DNA from: Empedobacter tilapiae | Lineage (GTDB): Bacteria; Bacteroidota; Bacteroidia; Flavobacteriales; Weeksellaceae | Reading direction: 5' to 3' | Assembly: GCF_004785645.1 (NCBI RefSeq) | Contig: NZ_SRPE01000013.1 | Location: 29,287-93,286 of the forward strand | DNA: 64,000 bases | In this document: positions 32,430 through 41,887 of the stretch, one piece after another | Numbering within the stretch: position 1 is the stretch's first letter | How the letters are laid out: every line of letters starts with the position of its first letter | Notes under the pieces: model-generated | Databases searched by the model: none | Seen by the model: only the letters and a program-made list of their open reading frames with translations | Told to the model about the DNA's origin: nothing | Position numbers and translations under genes: made by a program

Positions 32430-34815
32430 TACCATAAGTTTATCTCTTTTGGGTGGAATTTTATTTGCACAAACAGCGCAAATTAATGGTAAAGTTGTCG
32501 ACGAAAATAGAACTCCAATTAGTGAAGCAGAAATTATTATAAATGATCAATCTTATTTTACAGATCAAAATGGTAATTTCAAAATTGACATTCCATCCAA
32601 CGAGTCAATTACTGTAACTTTTAACAATAATGGATATCATTCGTTTGCGCAAACTTTTACATTAAAAGACAAAAATAAAAAAGAAATATTTGTTCAATTA
32701 GTTCCTGATCAAACTAATGCTATCCAATTAGGAGAAGCTGTTGTTTCTTTTCAATCGAATAAAAACAAACCGTTACAAAGCACAGTATTAAGTGCTTCAC
32801 AAATGCAACAAGGCCCCAGTCTAACAGGAGGAGTTTCTGATTTATTGAAAACTTTACCTTTCGTAAATTCAAACACAGAATTGAGTTCACAGTACATGGT
32901 TCGTGGAGGAAATTATGACGAAAATTTAATCTATGTTAACGGCATTGAAGTTTATAAACCTCAACTTATTCGTGCTGGAGAACAAGAAGGTTTAGGTTTT
33001 GTAAATCCTGCTATGACAGAATTTATTAACTTTTCTGCTGGAGGTTGGGAAGCTAAATATGGAGATAAAATGTCTTCTGTTTTAGATGTTACTTATAAAC
33101 GCCCTAAAAAATTCGAAGGACAATTAGAGGCTAGTTTGATGGGTGGAAGTTTAACACTAGGAGGAGCTTCTAAAGATAAAAAACTCTCAGCAATTGTTGG
33201 TGCTCGTTATCAAAATAGAAATCTAATTTTAAACACCTTAAAAGGTGATACCAATTTTAATCCAGAATATTACGATGTACAAGCTAATATCAATTATAAA
33301 TTAAATGACAAATGGAATGTTGCTTTTTTAGGAACTATGTCGCGCTCGCGTTACGAAATGTTTCCTATAAAACGTGATACTTATATCAATACAATGGATA
33401 ATCCACTGTTATTAACAGTTCATTACAATGGTAAAGAAGACGATAAATTTGCTACAGAAACAGGAAGTTTATCTTTTACGTATCAACCAAACTCTAAATT
33501 AGATTTAGCTTTAGACGTCTTTGCTTATCATTCAAAAGAACGTGAATATTTCGATATACAAGGTTCTTATTTCATATCAGATGTAGACAAAAACGGAAAT
33601 GTAATTTCTACCAACGATGTTGGCTCTCAAATCGATCATGCTCGAAATAATTTTGATGCTTTAGTAGCAGGAATTCAACATAAAGGAAAATATAAAATTA
33701 ACGGGAACAATAATATAGAATGGGGAATAAAATTTCAACAAGAAGATATTCGTGATTTATTGGGAGAATGGCAAGCAATAGATTCTACAGGATATATTGT
33801 AAACCAAAATCCAGAAAACGGGTTGAACTTAAGTTACTATGTTAACTCAAAAAATAATTTAAAAACTAATCGTTTTTCTGGTTATGCACAATACACAAGC
33901 AAATTTATGTGGAATGATGCAAAAGTGTTATTCAATGCAGGAGTACGTGCCGCTTATTGGGATTTCAATGAAGAAACGACTGTTTCACCTCGTGCTCAGA
34001 TAGCTGTTAAACCAGATTGGGAAAGTGATATGTTATTCCGTTTTTCAACAGGATTATATTACCAACCTCCTTTCTATCGTGAAATTCGTCGTTTAGATGG
34101 TTCTTTGAATGATAAAGTAAAATCACAACAATCAATACATTTTATTCTTGGAAACGATTACGAATTTAAGTGGATGGATCGTCCGTTCAAATTAACAACT
34201 GAGGTTTATTACAAAATCTTAAACGATTTGAATCCGTATTATGTGGACAATGTGAGAATTCGGTATACGGCAGATAACAACTCGAAAGGTTATGCGTATG
34301 GGCTTGATATGCGTTTATTTGGACAGTTTGTCCCTGGTATAGATTCTTGGTTCTCGGCTTCATATGCACGTGCTTATCAAAATATTGATGATAAAGGAAA
34401 TATTCCATTACCAACAGATCCGCGTTTCAAATTATCGGCATTTTTCCAAGATTATATGGAATTTTTACCATCTTTTAAAGTGAATGTGAATTTGATTTAC
34501 GCTTCTGGTTTACCTAACGGAGCTCCACAATTTGCAGATCCATATAATTATCAAACAACGTTGACAGATTACAAACGTGTGGATATCGGTTTTGTAAAAG
34601 AAATTATCAATCAAAAAGAATTGAAACCATCAAAAGGAACATTTTGGAGTAATTTCAAAGAAATTTCGATTGGTGTAGATGTCTTTAATGTGTTTGATAT
34701 TAAAAACGAAATCAGTAACTCATGGATTCGCGACGTAAATTCGAGTGCAGTTTACACAATGCCAAATTATTTGACAGGACGTTTCTTTAATGGAAAAATT
34801 AATTTTAAGTTTTAA
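32377..34815 (+). CDS. TonB-dependent receptor with carboxypeptidase-like N-domain
   Basis: 812 residues. After a signal sequence (FLSTISLSLLGGILFAQ, with an N-terminal extension of about 15 residues) comes a CarboxypepD_reg domain (AQINGKVVDENRTPISEAEIIIN, residues ~34-110). Then comes a plug (LSASQMQQGPSLTGGVSDLL...YMVRGGNYDENLIYVNGIEVYKP) and a 22-strand-type barrel ending in the aromatic strand FFNGKINFKF. It imports an unknown ligand through the outer membrane. No SusD partner follows, so it is not a classical SusC. The start ATG lies within the last 53 bases of the M23 gene; no later start would keep the signal peptide. Confidence 0.9.
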   Translation: MKKTTQQRTLQHSKRFLSTISLSLLGGILFAQTAQINGKVVDENRTPISEAEIIINDQSYFTDQNGNFKIDIPSNESITVTFNNNGYHSFAQTFTLKDKNKKEIFVQLVPDQTNAIQLGEAVVSFQSNKNKPLQSTVLSASQMQQGPSLTGGVSDLLKTLPFVNSNTELSSQYMVRGGNYDENLIYVNGIEVYKPQLIRAGEQEGLGFVNPAMTEFINFSAGGWEAKYGDKMSSVLDVTYKRPKKFEGQLEASLMGGSLTLGGASKDKKLSAIVGARYQNRNLILNTLKGDTNFNPEYYDVQANINYKLNDKWNVAFLGTMSRSRYEMFPIKRDTYINTMDNPLLLTVHYNGKEDDKFATETGSLSFTYQPNSKLDLALDVFAYHSKEREYFDIQGSYFISDVDKNGNVISTNDVGSQIDHARNNFDALVAGIQHKGKYKINGNNNIEWGIKFQQEDIRDLLGEWQAIDSTGYIVNQNPENGLNLSYYVNSKNNLKTNRFSGYAQYTSKFMWNDAKVLFNAGVRAAYWDFNEETTVSPRAQIAVKPDWESDMLFRFSTGLYYQPPFYREIRRLDGSLNDKVKSQQSIHFILGNDYEFKWMDRPFKLTTEVYYKILNDLNPYYVDNVRIRYTADNNSKGYAYGLDMRLFGQFVPGIDSWFSASYARAYQNIDDKGNIPLPTDPRFKLSAFFQDYMEFLPSFKVNVNLIYASGLPNGAPQFADPYNYQTTLTDYKRVDIGFVKEIINQKELKPSKGTFWSNFKEISIGVDVFNVFDIKNEISNSWIRDVNSSAVYTMPNYLTGRFFNGKINFKF

Positions 34816-34859
34816 AACTATTCAAAATTAATATTAGGATAAATTAATTCTAATTGACA

Positions 34860-35208
34860 ATGGATTTTCAAAAATATATCGGTTATATCATCATTCCAAT
34901 TATATTTATTTTTTCAATTTTACCTATTTTTTTCATGAACAAGAAAATAGGTAAAATAAAATATTTAAAGACTTATAGTTTTATATTTTGGTTATTTTCA
35001 TTTTTATTATATTTTGTATCATTAAATGAAAGCTTTGAAAATAAAAATTTAAAAGGTTTTACTTTTTTAAATTTTTGATAAAACTTTAGAATATTATTTT
35101 TTATGGATTTTACTTCCATTTTGGATATTTTCAATTATATCAGGAATACTAACTCCATTTATTTTATATTTAAAAAGTAAGAATAATAAAAGAAACAACG
35201 TATACTAA
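34860..35208 (+). pseudogene. Small membrane protein gene with one frameshift
   Basis: Read from the ATG at 34860 the frame stops at 35076 after FTFLNF. Dropping one T from the T5 run at 35072-35076 continues the protein as FDKTLEYYFLWILLPFWIFSIISG and on to a stop at 35206. The joined product of about 115 residues has three or four hydrophobic helices. So the gene is either frameshifted or the T-run is a sequencing error. An in-frame TTG at 34854 precedes the ATG. No family recognised. Confidence 0.6.
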
Positions 35209-35287
35209 TTTTTTCCAAAAAAAATGGAAAGACAAAAAGATAAGCGAAGATAATTGTAAAGAATAAAATGATTTTTTTAACACGCTT

Positions 35288-35370
35288 TTTGTCAAGTTGA
35301 ATTCATTTCAACTTCGCATTCTCAAAGTAAAGCTACTAAAACAAGTTCAGAATGACACTTAGGATATAAA
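35288..35370. repeat. Candidate dispersed intergenic repeat
   Basis: Contains AAGTTGAA/TTCAACTT (35294-35314) and CATTCT/AGAATG arms, with AACAAGTTCAGAATGACA at one end. Elements with the reading TCATTCTGAACTTGTTT are common intergenic repeats in Flavobacteriia. It lies between the frameshifted membrane gene and grpE. Only one copy is in this window, so the repeat nature rests on recollection. Confidence 0.4.
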
Positions 35371-35438
35371 AAATAAATTTGTTAAACTATTAATATAATC
35401 TATCAAAACTCAAATCAAAAAAACTTTATACATTTACC

Positions 35439-35472
35439 GAAGCACTTCTCGCGACAGAAGTGCTTCTTTTTT
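35439..35472 (+). terminator. Hairpin with T-run just upstream of grpE
   Basis: Perfect 11-base stem GAAGCACTTCT/AGAAGTGCTTC, 6-base loop, then six T. Best read as a terminator of upstream transcription. Its arms resemble half of a CIRCE element, discussed under findings. Confidence 0.75.
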
Positions 35473-35499
35473 ATTTAAAATCTGACAAAACGACACATA

Positions 35500-36111
35500 A
35501 TGGGCATTGGCAAACTATTTGATTCAATCAGAAACAAAAAAACTAATAAGAATATGTCTGACCAAAATATACACGAAGAATTAGAGAACGACAATCTTCA
35601 AGAAAACGTTCAAGAGAGTGATAACACTGTGGAACAGCCACAGGAAGAAACTGCTGGAAAGTCAGAATTAGAAATTGCTAAGGAACAATTAGCAAAAGAA
35701 AAAGACCAATATTTACGTTTATTTGCAGAGTTTGACAACTTCAAAAAACGTACTTCGCGCGAACGCATGGATATTTTCAAAACAGCAAATAAAGAGGTAA
35801 TCACTTCATTATTGCCTGTTTTAGATGATTTTGGGCGCGCAATCAATCAAATTGAAAAATCTGGAGACGATAACTTACTTCAAGGAGTTGAATTGATCAA
35901 TAATAAATTAGTAGAAACGTTACGCGGAAAAGGTCTGAAAGAAATGGAAGTAAAGCCTGGAGACGATTTCAACACAGATATACACGAAGCAATTACTCAA
36001 ATTCCTGCTCCAACAGAGGATTTGAAAGGTAAAATTGTAGATGTTGTAGAAACGGGTTATTTATTAAATGATGTGGTTGTTCGCTACGCTAAAGTTGTTG
36101 TTGGATTATAA
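35500..36111 (+). CDS. grpE: Nucleotide exchange factor GrpE
   Basis: 203 residues (185 if the ATG at 35554, MSDQNIHEE, is the true start; both are possible and the short form resembles other GrpE N-termini better). Acidic disordered N-terminus, long helix with YLRLFAEFDNFKKRTSRERMD, then the beta domain signature VLDDFGRAI...GVELINNKLVETLRGKGLKEMEVKPGDDFNTDIHEAI and the C-terminal VVETGYLLNDVVVRYAKVVVG. It drives ADP release from DnaK. It is followed 14 bases later by dnaJ. Confidence 0.96.
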   Translation: MGIGKLFDSIRNKKTNKNMSDQNIHEELENDNLQENVQESDNTVEQPQEETAGKSELEIAKEQLAKEKDQYLRLFAEFDNFKKRTSRERMDIFKTANKEVITSLLPVLDDFGRAINQIEKSGDDNLLQGVELINNKLVETLRGKGLKEMEVKPGDDFNTDIHEAITQIPAPTEDLKGKIVDVVETGYLLNDVVVRYAKVVVGL

Positions 36112-36125
36112 TTTAGATTAAGAAA

Positions 36126-37250
36126 ATGTCATCAAAAAGAGATTATTACGAAATATTGCAGGTCGAAAAATCTGCAACATCAGAACATATCAAGAAAGCT
36201 TATCGTAAACTTGCCATCAAATATCACCCTGACAAAAATCCTGGTGACAAAGAGGCAGAAGATAAATTTAAAGAAGCTGCAGAAGCTTACGAAGTTTTAA
36301 GCGACGACAACAAACGTGCACGTTACGATCAATTCGGACATGCAGGAATGAGCGGAGCTGCTGGCGGAGGATTCGGCGGTGGCGGAGGAATGAATATGGA
36401 GGATATTTTCTCTCATTTCGGCGATATCTTTGGAGGCGGAGGATTCGGTGGTGGATTTGGAGGTCAATCACGTGGTCCTCGTCGAATGAAAGGTTCTGAT
36501 TTGCGTATTCGCGTAAAATTGAACTTAGAAGAAATGGTTAACGGTTGCGAAAAGAAAGTAAAAGTTAAACGTTTCAAACAAGCAGATGGCGTTACATCTA
36601 AAACATGTCCATCTTGTGGCGGTTCTGGACAACAAGTTCGTGTTACCAACACATTTTTAGGACAAATGCAAACTGCTACAACTTGTGGAACTTGTCAAGG
36701 AATAGGAAAAGTTGCAGATAAAATTCCTTCGGGAGCAAATAATCAAGGATTAATCAAAGTTGAGGAAACAATCGACCTTAAAATTCCAGCTGGAGCAAGA
36801 GAAGGAATTCAATTGCAAGTTCGCGGAAAAGGTAACGATGCACCTTTTGATGGTATTCCTGGTGACTTACTTGTTTTGATTGAAGAAGAAGAACACGATA
36901 CATTGAAACGTGATGGAAACAACTTACATTTTGATTTGTATGTTTCTATTCCGGATGCTGTTTTAGGTGCTTCAAAAGAAATTCCGACTGTTAATGGAAA
37001 AGTAAAAATTAAAATTGACAAAGGAACTCAATCAGGGAAAGTATTACGTTTAAAAGGTCAAGGTTTACCTGACTTGAATGGTTACGGAAAAGGTGATTTA
37101 TTTGTTCATGTTAACATTTGGACACCAACTCATTTATCGAAAGACCAAGAAGCGTATTTTGAAAAAATGAGAGACGATGATCATTTCTCACCTGAACCTT
37201 CTAAAAATGAAAAATCATTCTTTGAACGTGTAAAAGATATGTTTCAGTAA
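36126..37250 (+). CDS. dnaJ: Chaperone DnaJ with reduced zinc finger
   Basis: 374 residues. J-domain with HPD ([10 protein letters not shown]), Gly/Phe-rich linker (GGGFGGGGG...), substrate-binding C-terminal domains ([34 protein letters not shown] ends). Canonical DnaJ has four CxxCxGxG motifs; here only two are present, CPSCGGSG and CGTCQGIG, so a single zinc site is expected. As far as I know this short form is normal in Flavobacteriia. Cochaperone stimulating DnaK ATPase, encoded in an operon with grpE and followed by a terminator. Confidence 0.96.
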   Translation: MSSKRDYYEILQVEKSATSEHIKKAYRKLAIKYHPDKNPGDKEAEDKFKEAAEAYEVLSDDNKRARYDQFGHAGMSGAAGGGFGGGGGMNMEDIFSHFGDIFGGGGFGGGFGGQSRGPRRMKGSDLRIRVKLNLEEMVNGCEKKVKVKRFKQADGVTSKTCPSCGGSGQQVRVTNTFLGQMQTATTCGTCQGIGKVADKIPSGANNQGLIKVEETIDLKIPAGAREGIQLQVRGKGNDAPFDGIPGDLLVLIEEEEHDTLKRDGNNLHFDLYVSIPDAVLGASKEIPTVNGKVKIKIDKGTQSGKVLRLKGQGLPDLNGYGKGDLFVHVNIWTPTHLSKDQEAYFEKMRDDDHFSPEPSKNEKSFFERVKDMFQ

Positions 37251-37278
37251 TTGAAAATTTTAATACTTTTATTATATA

Positions 37279-37306
37279 ACATCCAGATATTCTCTGGATG
37301 TTTTTG
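37279..37306 (+). terminator. Terminator of grpE-dnaJ
   Basis: Stem ACATCCAGA/TCTGGATGT with a short loop, followed by TTTTTG. Confidence 0.85.
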
Positions 37307-37412
37307 TTTCATATAAGTAGATATTCTGTGTATTTATATATTTTTATGTTAATTTTTAGTCATTTAATAAAAAAAAGAATAACTTTATTAACAAATTAAT
37401 AACACTATACAA

Positions 37413-40022
37413 ATGAAGAAAAATTTTACTCTTATCTTCTCAGCGTTTTTGTTATCAATGACAGCTCAAGCACAAAATGCTGAGCATTTAATTGATAATT
37501 ATCAATTGCAGAGATCGGGTAACAATGTCGAGTACAAATTTGTACAAACGATTAATGACGAAAAAGACCAAACTCAGAGGGTATTTACACAAAGAACATT
37601 TCAAGGTATCCCTGTCTACAACAGTTATACTACTTATTTAATTAAAAATAACCAAGTTGTTTCTGCTTTAGCATCTGACGGTTTTAATTCTAATTTCAAA
37701 ACAGCAGATGTAACTCCTACACTCAACCTCAATCAAGCTCTTAATAACATTGCTCACTCTGAAGGTTTAAAACTTATTACAGAAGAATCTTCTCAGGACT
37801 ATGGCGTTCATTTTACAAAAGAAGAAACTTCAGAATTGGTTTATTATATAGATAAAGACCAAAAACCTGTTTTAAGCTATGCTTTATCATATCGTTTATT
37901 AAAAGAAAATCAAAATGATATTATACATATCATAGTTGATGCAAAAAATGGAAATATTTTAGATAAACATAATACCACTCTAACTTGTAATTTTGATCAT
38001 GGAGCTTTCCACAACGAAAATTTAGCAACTTTTAATAAAGCTGATTGGTACTGGTTATATGATGATGTTAACAATGCTGCTTCTCCGCAATACAATGTTT
38101 ATAAATTACCTTTAGAAGCTCCTAATAAAGGTGATCGATCATTTGCTGATTTGTCAGTTTCTAACACAGTTGCTTCGCCTAATGGTTGGCACAATATAGC
38201 AGAAGGTTCCATAAAAACAAGAACAGAAGGAAACAATGTAAGAGCTGTTCGTGATCATGAATCGATAGGTTACAAAACTTATAACTCTAGTACAAATAAG
38301 GTTACAATTGATGACAAAGATTATGTAGATGGAGGAAGTAATTTAAATTTTGATTTTCCTGTAGACTTTAAAATAGACCCATATAAAAATTGGCAAGCAG
38401 CTACTACAAATTTATTCTATATGAATAATATGATGCATGATATTCTTTATAATTATGGTTTTACAGAAGAAAATGGAAACTTTCAAAAAGATAATTACAA
38501 TAAAGGAGCTCTAGGAAATGATGATGTAGTAGCCTTAGCTCAAACAGGTATGAGCATCGGAGTCACAAATAACGCGACTTTTGCAACTCCTGCAGATGGA
38601 AGATCTCCTCGTATGGCAATGTATTTATGGAATCCTCCAGCAGATGCTGATATAAATCCATTAACAATTAATTCCCCTTCGACAATTGCAGGAAATTTAA
38701 GCGTTTCATTTGCTGAATTTGGTGCAGATTTACCTACAACTCCTATAACTAAAGATTTAGCTTTAGTCCGTAAAAGTGAAACAGATGGTACAGCATATGA
38801 CGGATGTGGTACAATTACAAACTCTACTGAAATTACAGATAAAATAGCTGTAGTATACAAAGGAGGAAACTGTGATTATGTTTTTAAAGCTAAAGCCGCA
38901 CAAAACGCTGGAGCTAAAGCTATTATTATTGTTAACAATATTAGTGGAAATTTAGCTATAACCGGTAGTGACCCTACTATTAACATTCCTGTTGTTGGGC
39001 TTACTCGAATGAATGGTGATAAAATAAAAAAAGAATTAGAAAATGGAGTAACTGTAAATGCTTCACTACAACATAAAGACATTCCTTATTCTGATGGTAG
39101 TTTCGACAATGGTATTATTGCACATGAATATGGACATGGTGTATCAAATAGACTAACAGGACCTATAACAAATGCAGGATGTCTAAGTAACCTTGAACAA
39201 ATGGGAGAAGGTTGGTCTGATTTTTTTGCTTTAATGCTAACCCAATTACCAGGAGATACTGGTACTACAAAAAGAGGAATAGGTACATTTGTTAAAAATC
39301 AACCTAAAGATGGAGCTGGAATTCGTCCTACAGTTTATTCAACAGATATAGCTGTTAATCCAGCTAAATATAGTTTCTTAAAAAATTATGGTAATTCTGA
39401 TTCTCCACATAACACAGGATATGTTTGGGCATCTATGCTTTGGGATATAAACTGGAAAATGATTAATAAATATGGTTTTTCACCAGATTTATATAATGGT
39501 AAAGCAGGAAACAATATGACCCTTCAATTAGTAATGACAGGTCTTAAATTACAACCATGTTCTCCTGGATTCGTTGATGGACGTGATGCTATATTAAAAG
39601 CTGACGAACAATTAAACAACGGTGCTAATAAATGTGACATTTGGCAAGCATTCTCTGACAGAGGTTTAGGTTATAGCGCAGACCAAGGTAGTCCTTATAG
39701 TAGAATTGATGGAACTGAAGCTTTTGATATGCCTCCTAAAGAAGTTTTAAATTGTGACTTATCGACAAATGAACTAAAAGCTTCTACTTTACAAATGTAT
39801 CCAAACCCTGCTAAAGATATGGTTTACATTATAGATAAATCTATCAAAAATGATATCAAAGTTGACATTGTTGATATGACTGGAAAAGTTGTTTCTTCTA
39901 AAACTGTAAAATTTGATGGACAAAAAGGAAGTGTTTCAACTGAACATTTACCAAAAGGAGTATATATCTTAAAATTCGAAACAGATAATGGAATTGTTAC
40001 TAAAAAATTAATCAAAAACTAA
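37413..40022 (+). CDS. Secreted M36 (fungalysin-type) metalloprotease with PA domain and T9SS sorting tail
   Basis: 869 residues. Signal peptide (ending MTAQAQ), an inhibitory FTP propeptide (about 25-190), then the M36 catalytic domain with zinc motif HEYGH at about residue 569 and the downstream Glu in EQMGEGWSDFF. A protease-associated (PA) domain (about 440-545, IAVVYKGGNCDYVFKAKAAQNAGAKAIIIVNN) is inserted before the active site. The last 75 residues (LQMYPNPAKDMVYI...LPKGVYILKFETDNG...KKLIKN) are a type A Por secretion tail. The enzyme is therefore exported by the type IX system and released or surface-bound. It degrades extracellular protein. Confidence 0.95.
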   Translation: MKKNFTLIFSAFLLSMTAQAQNAEHLIDNYQLQRSGNNVEYKFVQTINDEKDQTQRVFTQRTFQGIPVYNSYTTYLIKNNQVVSALASDGFNSNFKTADVTPTLNLNQALNNIAHSEGLKLITEESSQDYGVHFTKEETSELVYYIDKDQKPVLSYALSYRLLKENQNDIIHIIVDAKNGNILDKHNTTLTCNFDHGAFHNENLATFNKADWYWLYDDVNNAASPQYNVYKLPLEAPNKGDRSFADLSVSNTVASPNGWHNIAEGSIKTRTEGNNVRAVRDHESIGYKTYNSSTNKVTIDDKDYVDGGSNLNFDFPVDFKIDPYKNWQAATTNLFYMNNMMHDILYNYGFTEENGNFQKDNYNKGALGNDDVVALAQTGMSIGVTNNATFATPADGRSPRMAMYLWNPPADADINPLTINSPSTIAGNLSVSFAEFGADLPTTPITKDLALVRKSETDGTAYDGCGTITNSTEITDKIAVVYKGGNCDYVFKAKAAQNAGAKAIIIVNNISGNLAITGSDPTINIPVVGLTRMNGDKIKKELENGVTVNASLQHKDIPYSDGSFDNGIIAHEYGHGVSNRLTGPITNAGCLSNLEQMGEGWSDFFALMLTQLPGDTGTTKRGIGTFVKNQPKDGAGIRPTVYSTDIAVNPAKYSFLKNYGNSDSPHNTGYVWASMLWDINWKMINKYGFSPDLYNGKAGNNMTLQLVMTGLKLQPCSPGFVDGRDAILKADEQLNNGANKCDIWQAFSDRGLGYSADQGSPYSRIDGTEAFDMPPKEVLNCDLSTNELKASTLQMYPNPAKDMVYIIDKSIKNDIKVDIVDMTGKVVSSKTVKFDGQKGSVSTEHLPKGVYILKFETDNGIVTKKLIKN

Positions 40023-40032
40023 TTTTTAAAAC

Positions 40033-40086
40033 AATTAAACATAAAAAAAGCCGACTCAATTGAGTCGGCTTTTTTTATGTTTAATT
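40033..40086. terminator. 54-base perfect palindrome, bidirectional terminator
   Basis: The whole stretch is self-complementary, with centre GCCGACTCAATTGAGTCGGC flanked by A7 and T7 and further matching AT arms. It lies between the convergent M36 protease and endonuclease genes and can terminate both. Confidence 0.93.
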
Positions 40087-40091
40087 AAATA

Positions 40092-41876
40092 TTAATTTAT
40101 AATTACCTTACTAGATTGTGTTTTTGTTTTAACAATGTAAACACCTTTTGGTAATTTATTCAACCTAACTTTAGTATTATTATTAACATTTTGAATTGTT
40201 TGTACTAATTCACCATTAATACTAAAAACTTGAATAGTTTCATTTTTTTCAATTCCACTAATAACAAACTCGTGATTCTTTACTGGATTTGGAGAAATAA
40301 CCAACTTATTATTTTGTTTTACTATTTCATTCGTTCCTAATTTTTCGTAACAAGTCCAAGATAAATTATCAAAAGAAACTCTATTATTTGAAGTTTCATC
40401 AACTAACTCTATTACAACATCTCCTTCAACATTAATATTTTCTATAGTTGTTGTTTTCGCTTTGTTAGAATAAGGAATTTGACCTTTTACTTCACCATTA
40501 ATTTTTAGAGTATAAAATCCATCAGAATCGGCAAAAGGAAGATACGTTTTTACAGATAAAGAACCTATTCCACCTGAGATTGTAGAAGATTTTAAAGTTC
40601 CTTTTCTAATACAAATTGCTTTGTTATTATCTCCATCAATATAAATTTGTCTATCTGTTCTTGCATTTGTTGCAGTCCAAATTATTCCTCTATTCGTCCA
40701 AGTTCTATCCGTATAAGATGATGCTGGAGGTGTGCTACCTGTAGAAGGAATATTTTCGAAATCTTCTGTACCACAAGAAGTACCCTCTCCTGTACCTCCG
40801 CCTGGATTAGATTCTTTAGTTGTTACTTCAATTGATTGACTATTGTCTGATTTATTTCCTGCAGCATCTTTTGCAACTACATAAAAAGAATATGTAGTAG
40901 ATGAAGCTAGTCCAGAAATAATTCCATTATTAGAAAAAACTGAAGAATTATAAGCATTATTTACATAAATATCATAACCACTTACTGCTACATTATCTGT
41001 TGAAGCAGTCCATGTTAGAGCTACACTAGTAGTAGTAATATTTGATGATGCTAAATTTGTTGGTGTAGATGGTTTTTCTGTATCCGTTTCACTACCTCCT
41101 TCTCCATTAAATGATTCTGGCCAGGTATTTTGAGCTTTAGGTCCGCCCCAAATAACAGTTGCTAAATACGGATTGTCAATAAATGGATTTCTATTTCCTT
41201 GCACATTTGCAACAACATTATTTCTTTGTATTTCAAATTGAGATACAGGATCTTCTACATTCCATTTCAAAAGAATATCAGGAAAATCAGAAGAATATGT
41301 ACTTGGTCCATACGTAATATTAAGAGGTAATGCTCTCGAATTATATCTTACATACATATACATCAAAATTCTAGCAACATCTCCTTTCCATTCTTCCCCT
41401 GGATACCAACCTCCACGGCTAGTTTTTGTAGCCATAACACCAATACCATCATCAAAAAGTAAATTTCCTCTTGTACTATTCAATGTAACATCAGCTGGAC
41501 GTAAATGATGTCCATCTGATCCTGGTCCAGAAGTTCCTAAATTTGGAGTCCCTTTAGATTTTGCATAGACATGCTCTCTATTCCAAGATCCAGAATAAGA
41601 ACGGCTTCTTTGATGTGTTCCAGAACTTTGAGATCCATACATTAATAATAAATTAGATGGATTCTGAGGATCAGCATCACTTGTTTTAAATAAGTTTGCT
41701 AAACCTGCCGAATAAGAAACGTTTTGTTTATGAGTATCGCTAATTAATTTTGCAACATCATTTTTTAACTCGTTTTTTGTTTTAGTAAAGTTAATGCTTG
41801 AATAATACGCTGGAGCCTTTTGAGCTTGTGCGAATAATGCTAAAGCAAATGATAAAAATGTAAATTTCAATTTCAT
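40092..41876 (-). CDS. Secreted endonuclease I with fibronectin III domain and T9SS tail
   Basis: 594 residues. Signal peptide (MKLKFTFLSFALALFAQAQ), then an endonuclease I domain (about 25-245) with the metal/catalytic region WNREHVYAKS and DGHHLRPADVTLNSTRGN, as in EndA/NucM-type periplasmic or extracellular nucleases that degrade DNA and RNA. Residues about 270-355 are a fibronectin type III domain (PSTPTNLASSNITTTSVALTW...). About 365-505 is a beta-sandwich of possible binding function, and 520-594 is a Por/T9SS type A sorting domain (KLVISPNPVKNHEF...LPKGVYIVKTKTQSSKVIIN). Probably used to scavenge nucleic acids. It is preceded by a small gene 11 bases upstream, with which it is likely co-transcribed. 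Confidence 0.93.
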   Translation of the reverse strand: MKLKFTFLSFALALFAQAQKAPAYYSSINFTKTKNELKNDVAKLISDTHKQNVSYSAGLANLFKTSDADPQNPSNLLLMYGSQSSGTHQRSRSYSGSWNREHVYAKSKGTPNLGTSGPGSDGHHLRPADVTLNSTRGNLLFDDGIGVMATKTSRGGWYPGEEWKGDVARILMYMYVRYNSRALPLNITYGPSTYSSDFPDILLKWNVEDPVSQFEIQRNNVVANVQGNRNPFIDNPYLATVIWGGPKAQNTWPESFNGEGGSETDTEKPSTPTNLASSNITTTSVALTWTASTDNVAVSGYDIYVNNAYNSSVFSNNGIISGLASSTTYSFYVVAKDAAGNKSDNSQSIEVTTKESNPGGGTGEGTSCGTEDFENIPSTGSTPPASSYTDRTWTNRGIIWTATNARTDRQIYIDGDNNKAICIRKGTLKSSTISGGIGSLSVKTYLPFADSDGFYTLKINGEVKGQIPYSNKAKTTTIENINVEGDVVIELVDETSNNRVSFDNLSWTCYEKLGTNEIVKQNNKLVISPNPVKNHEFVISGIEKNETIQVFSINGELVQTIQNVNNNTKVRLNKLPKGVYIVKTKTQSSKVIIN

Positions 41877-41887
41877 TTTAATAACAA

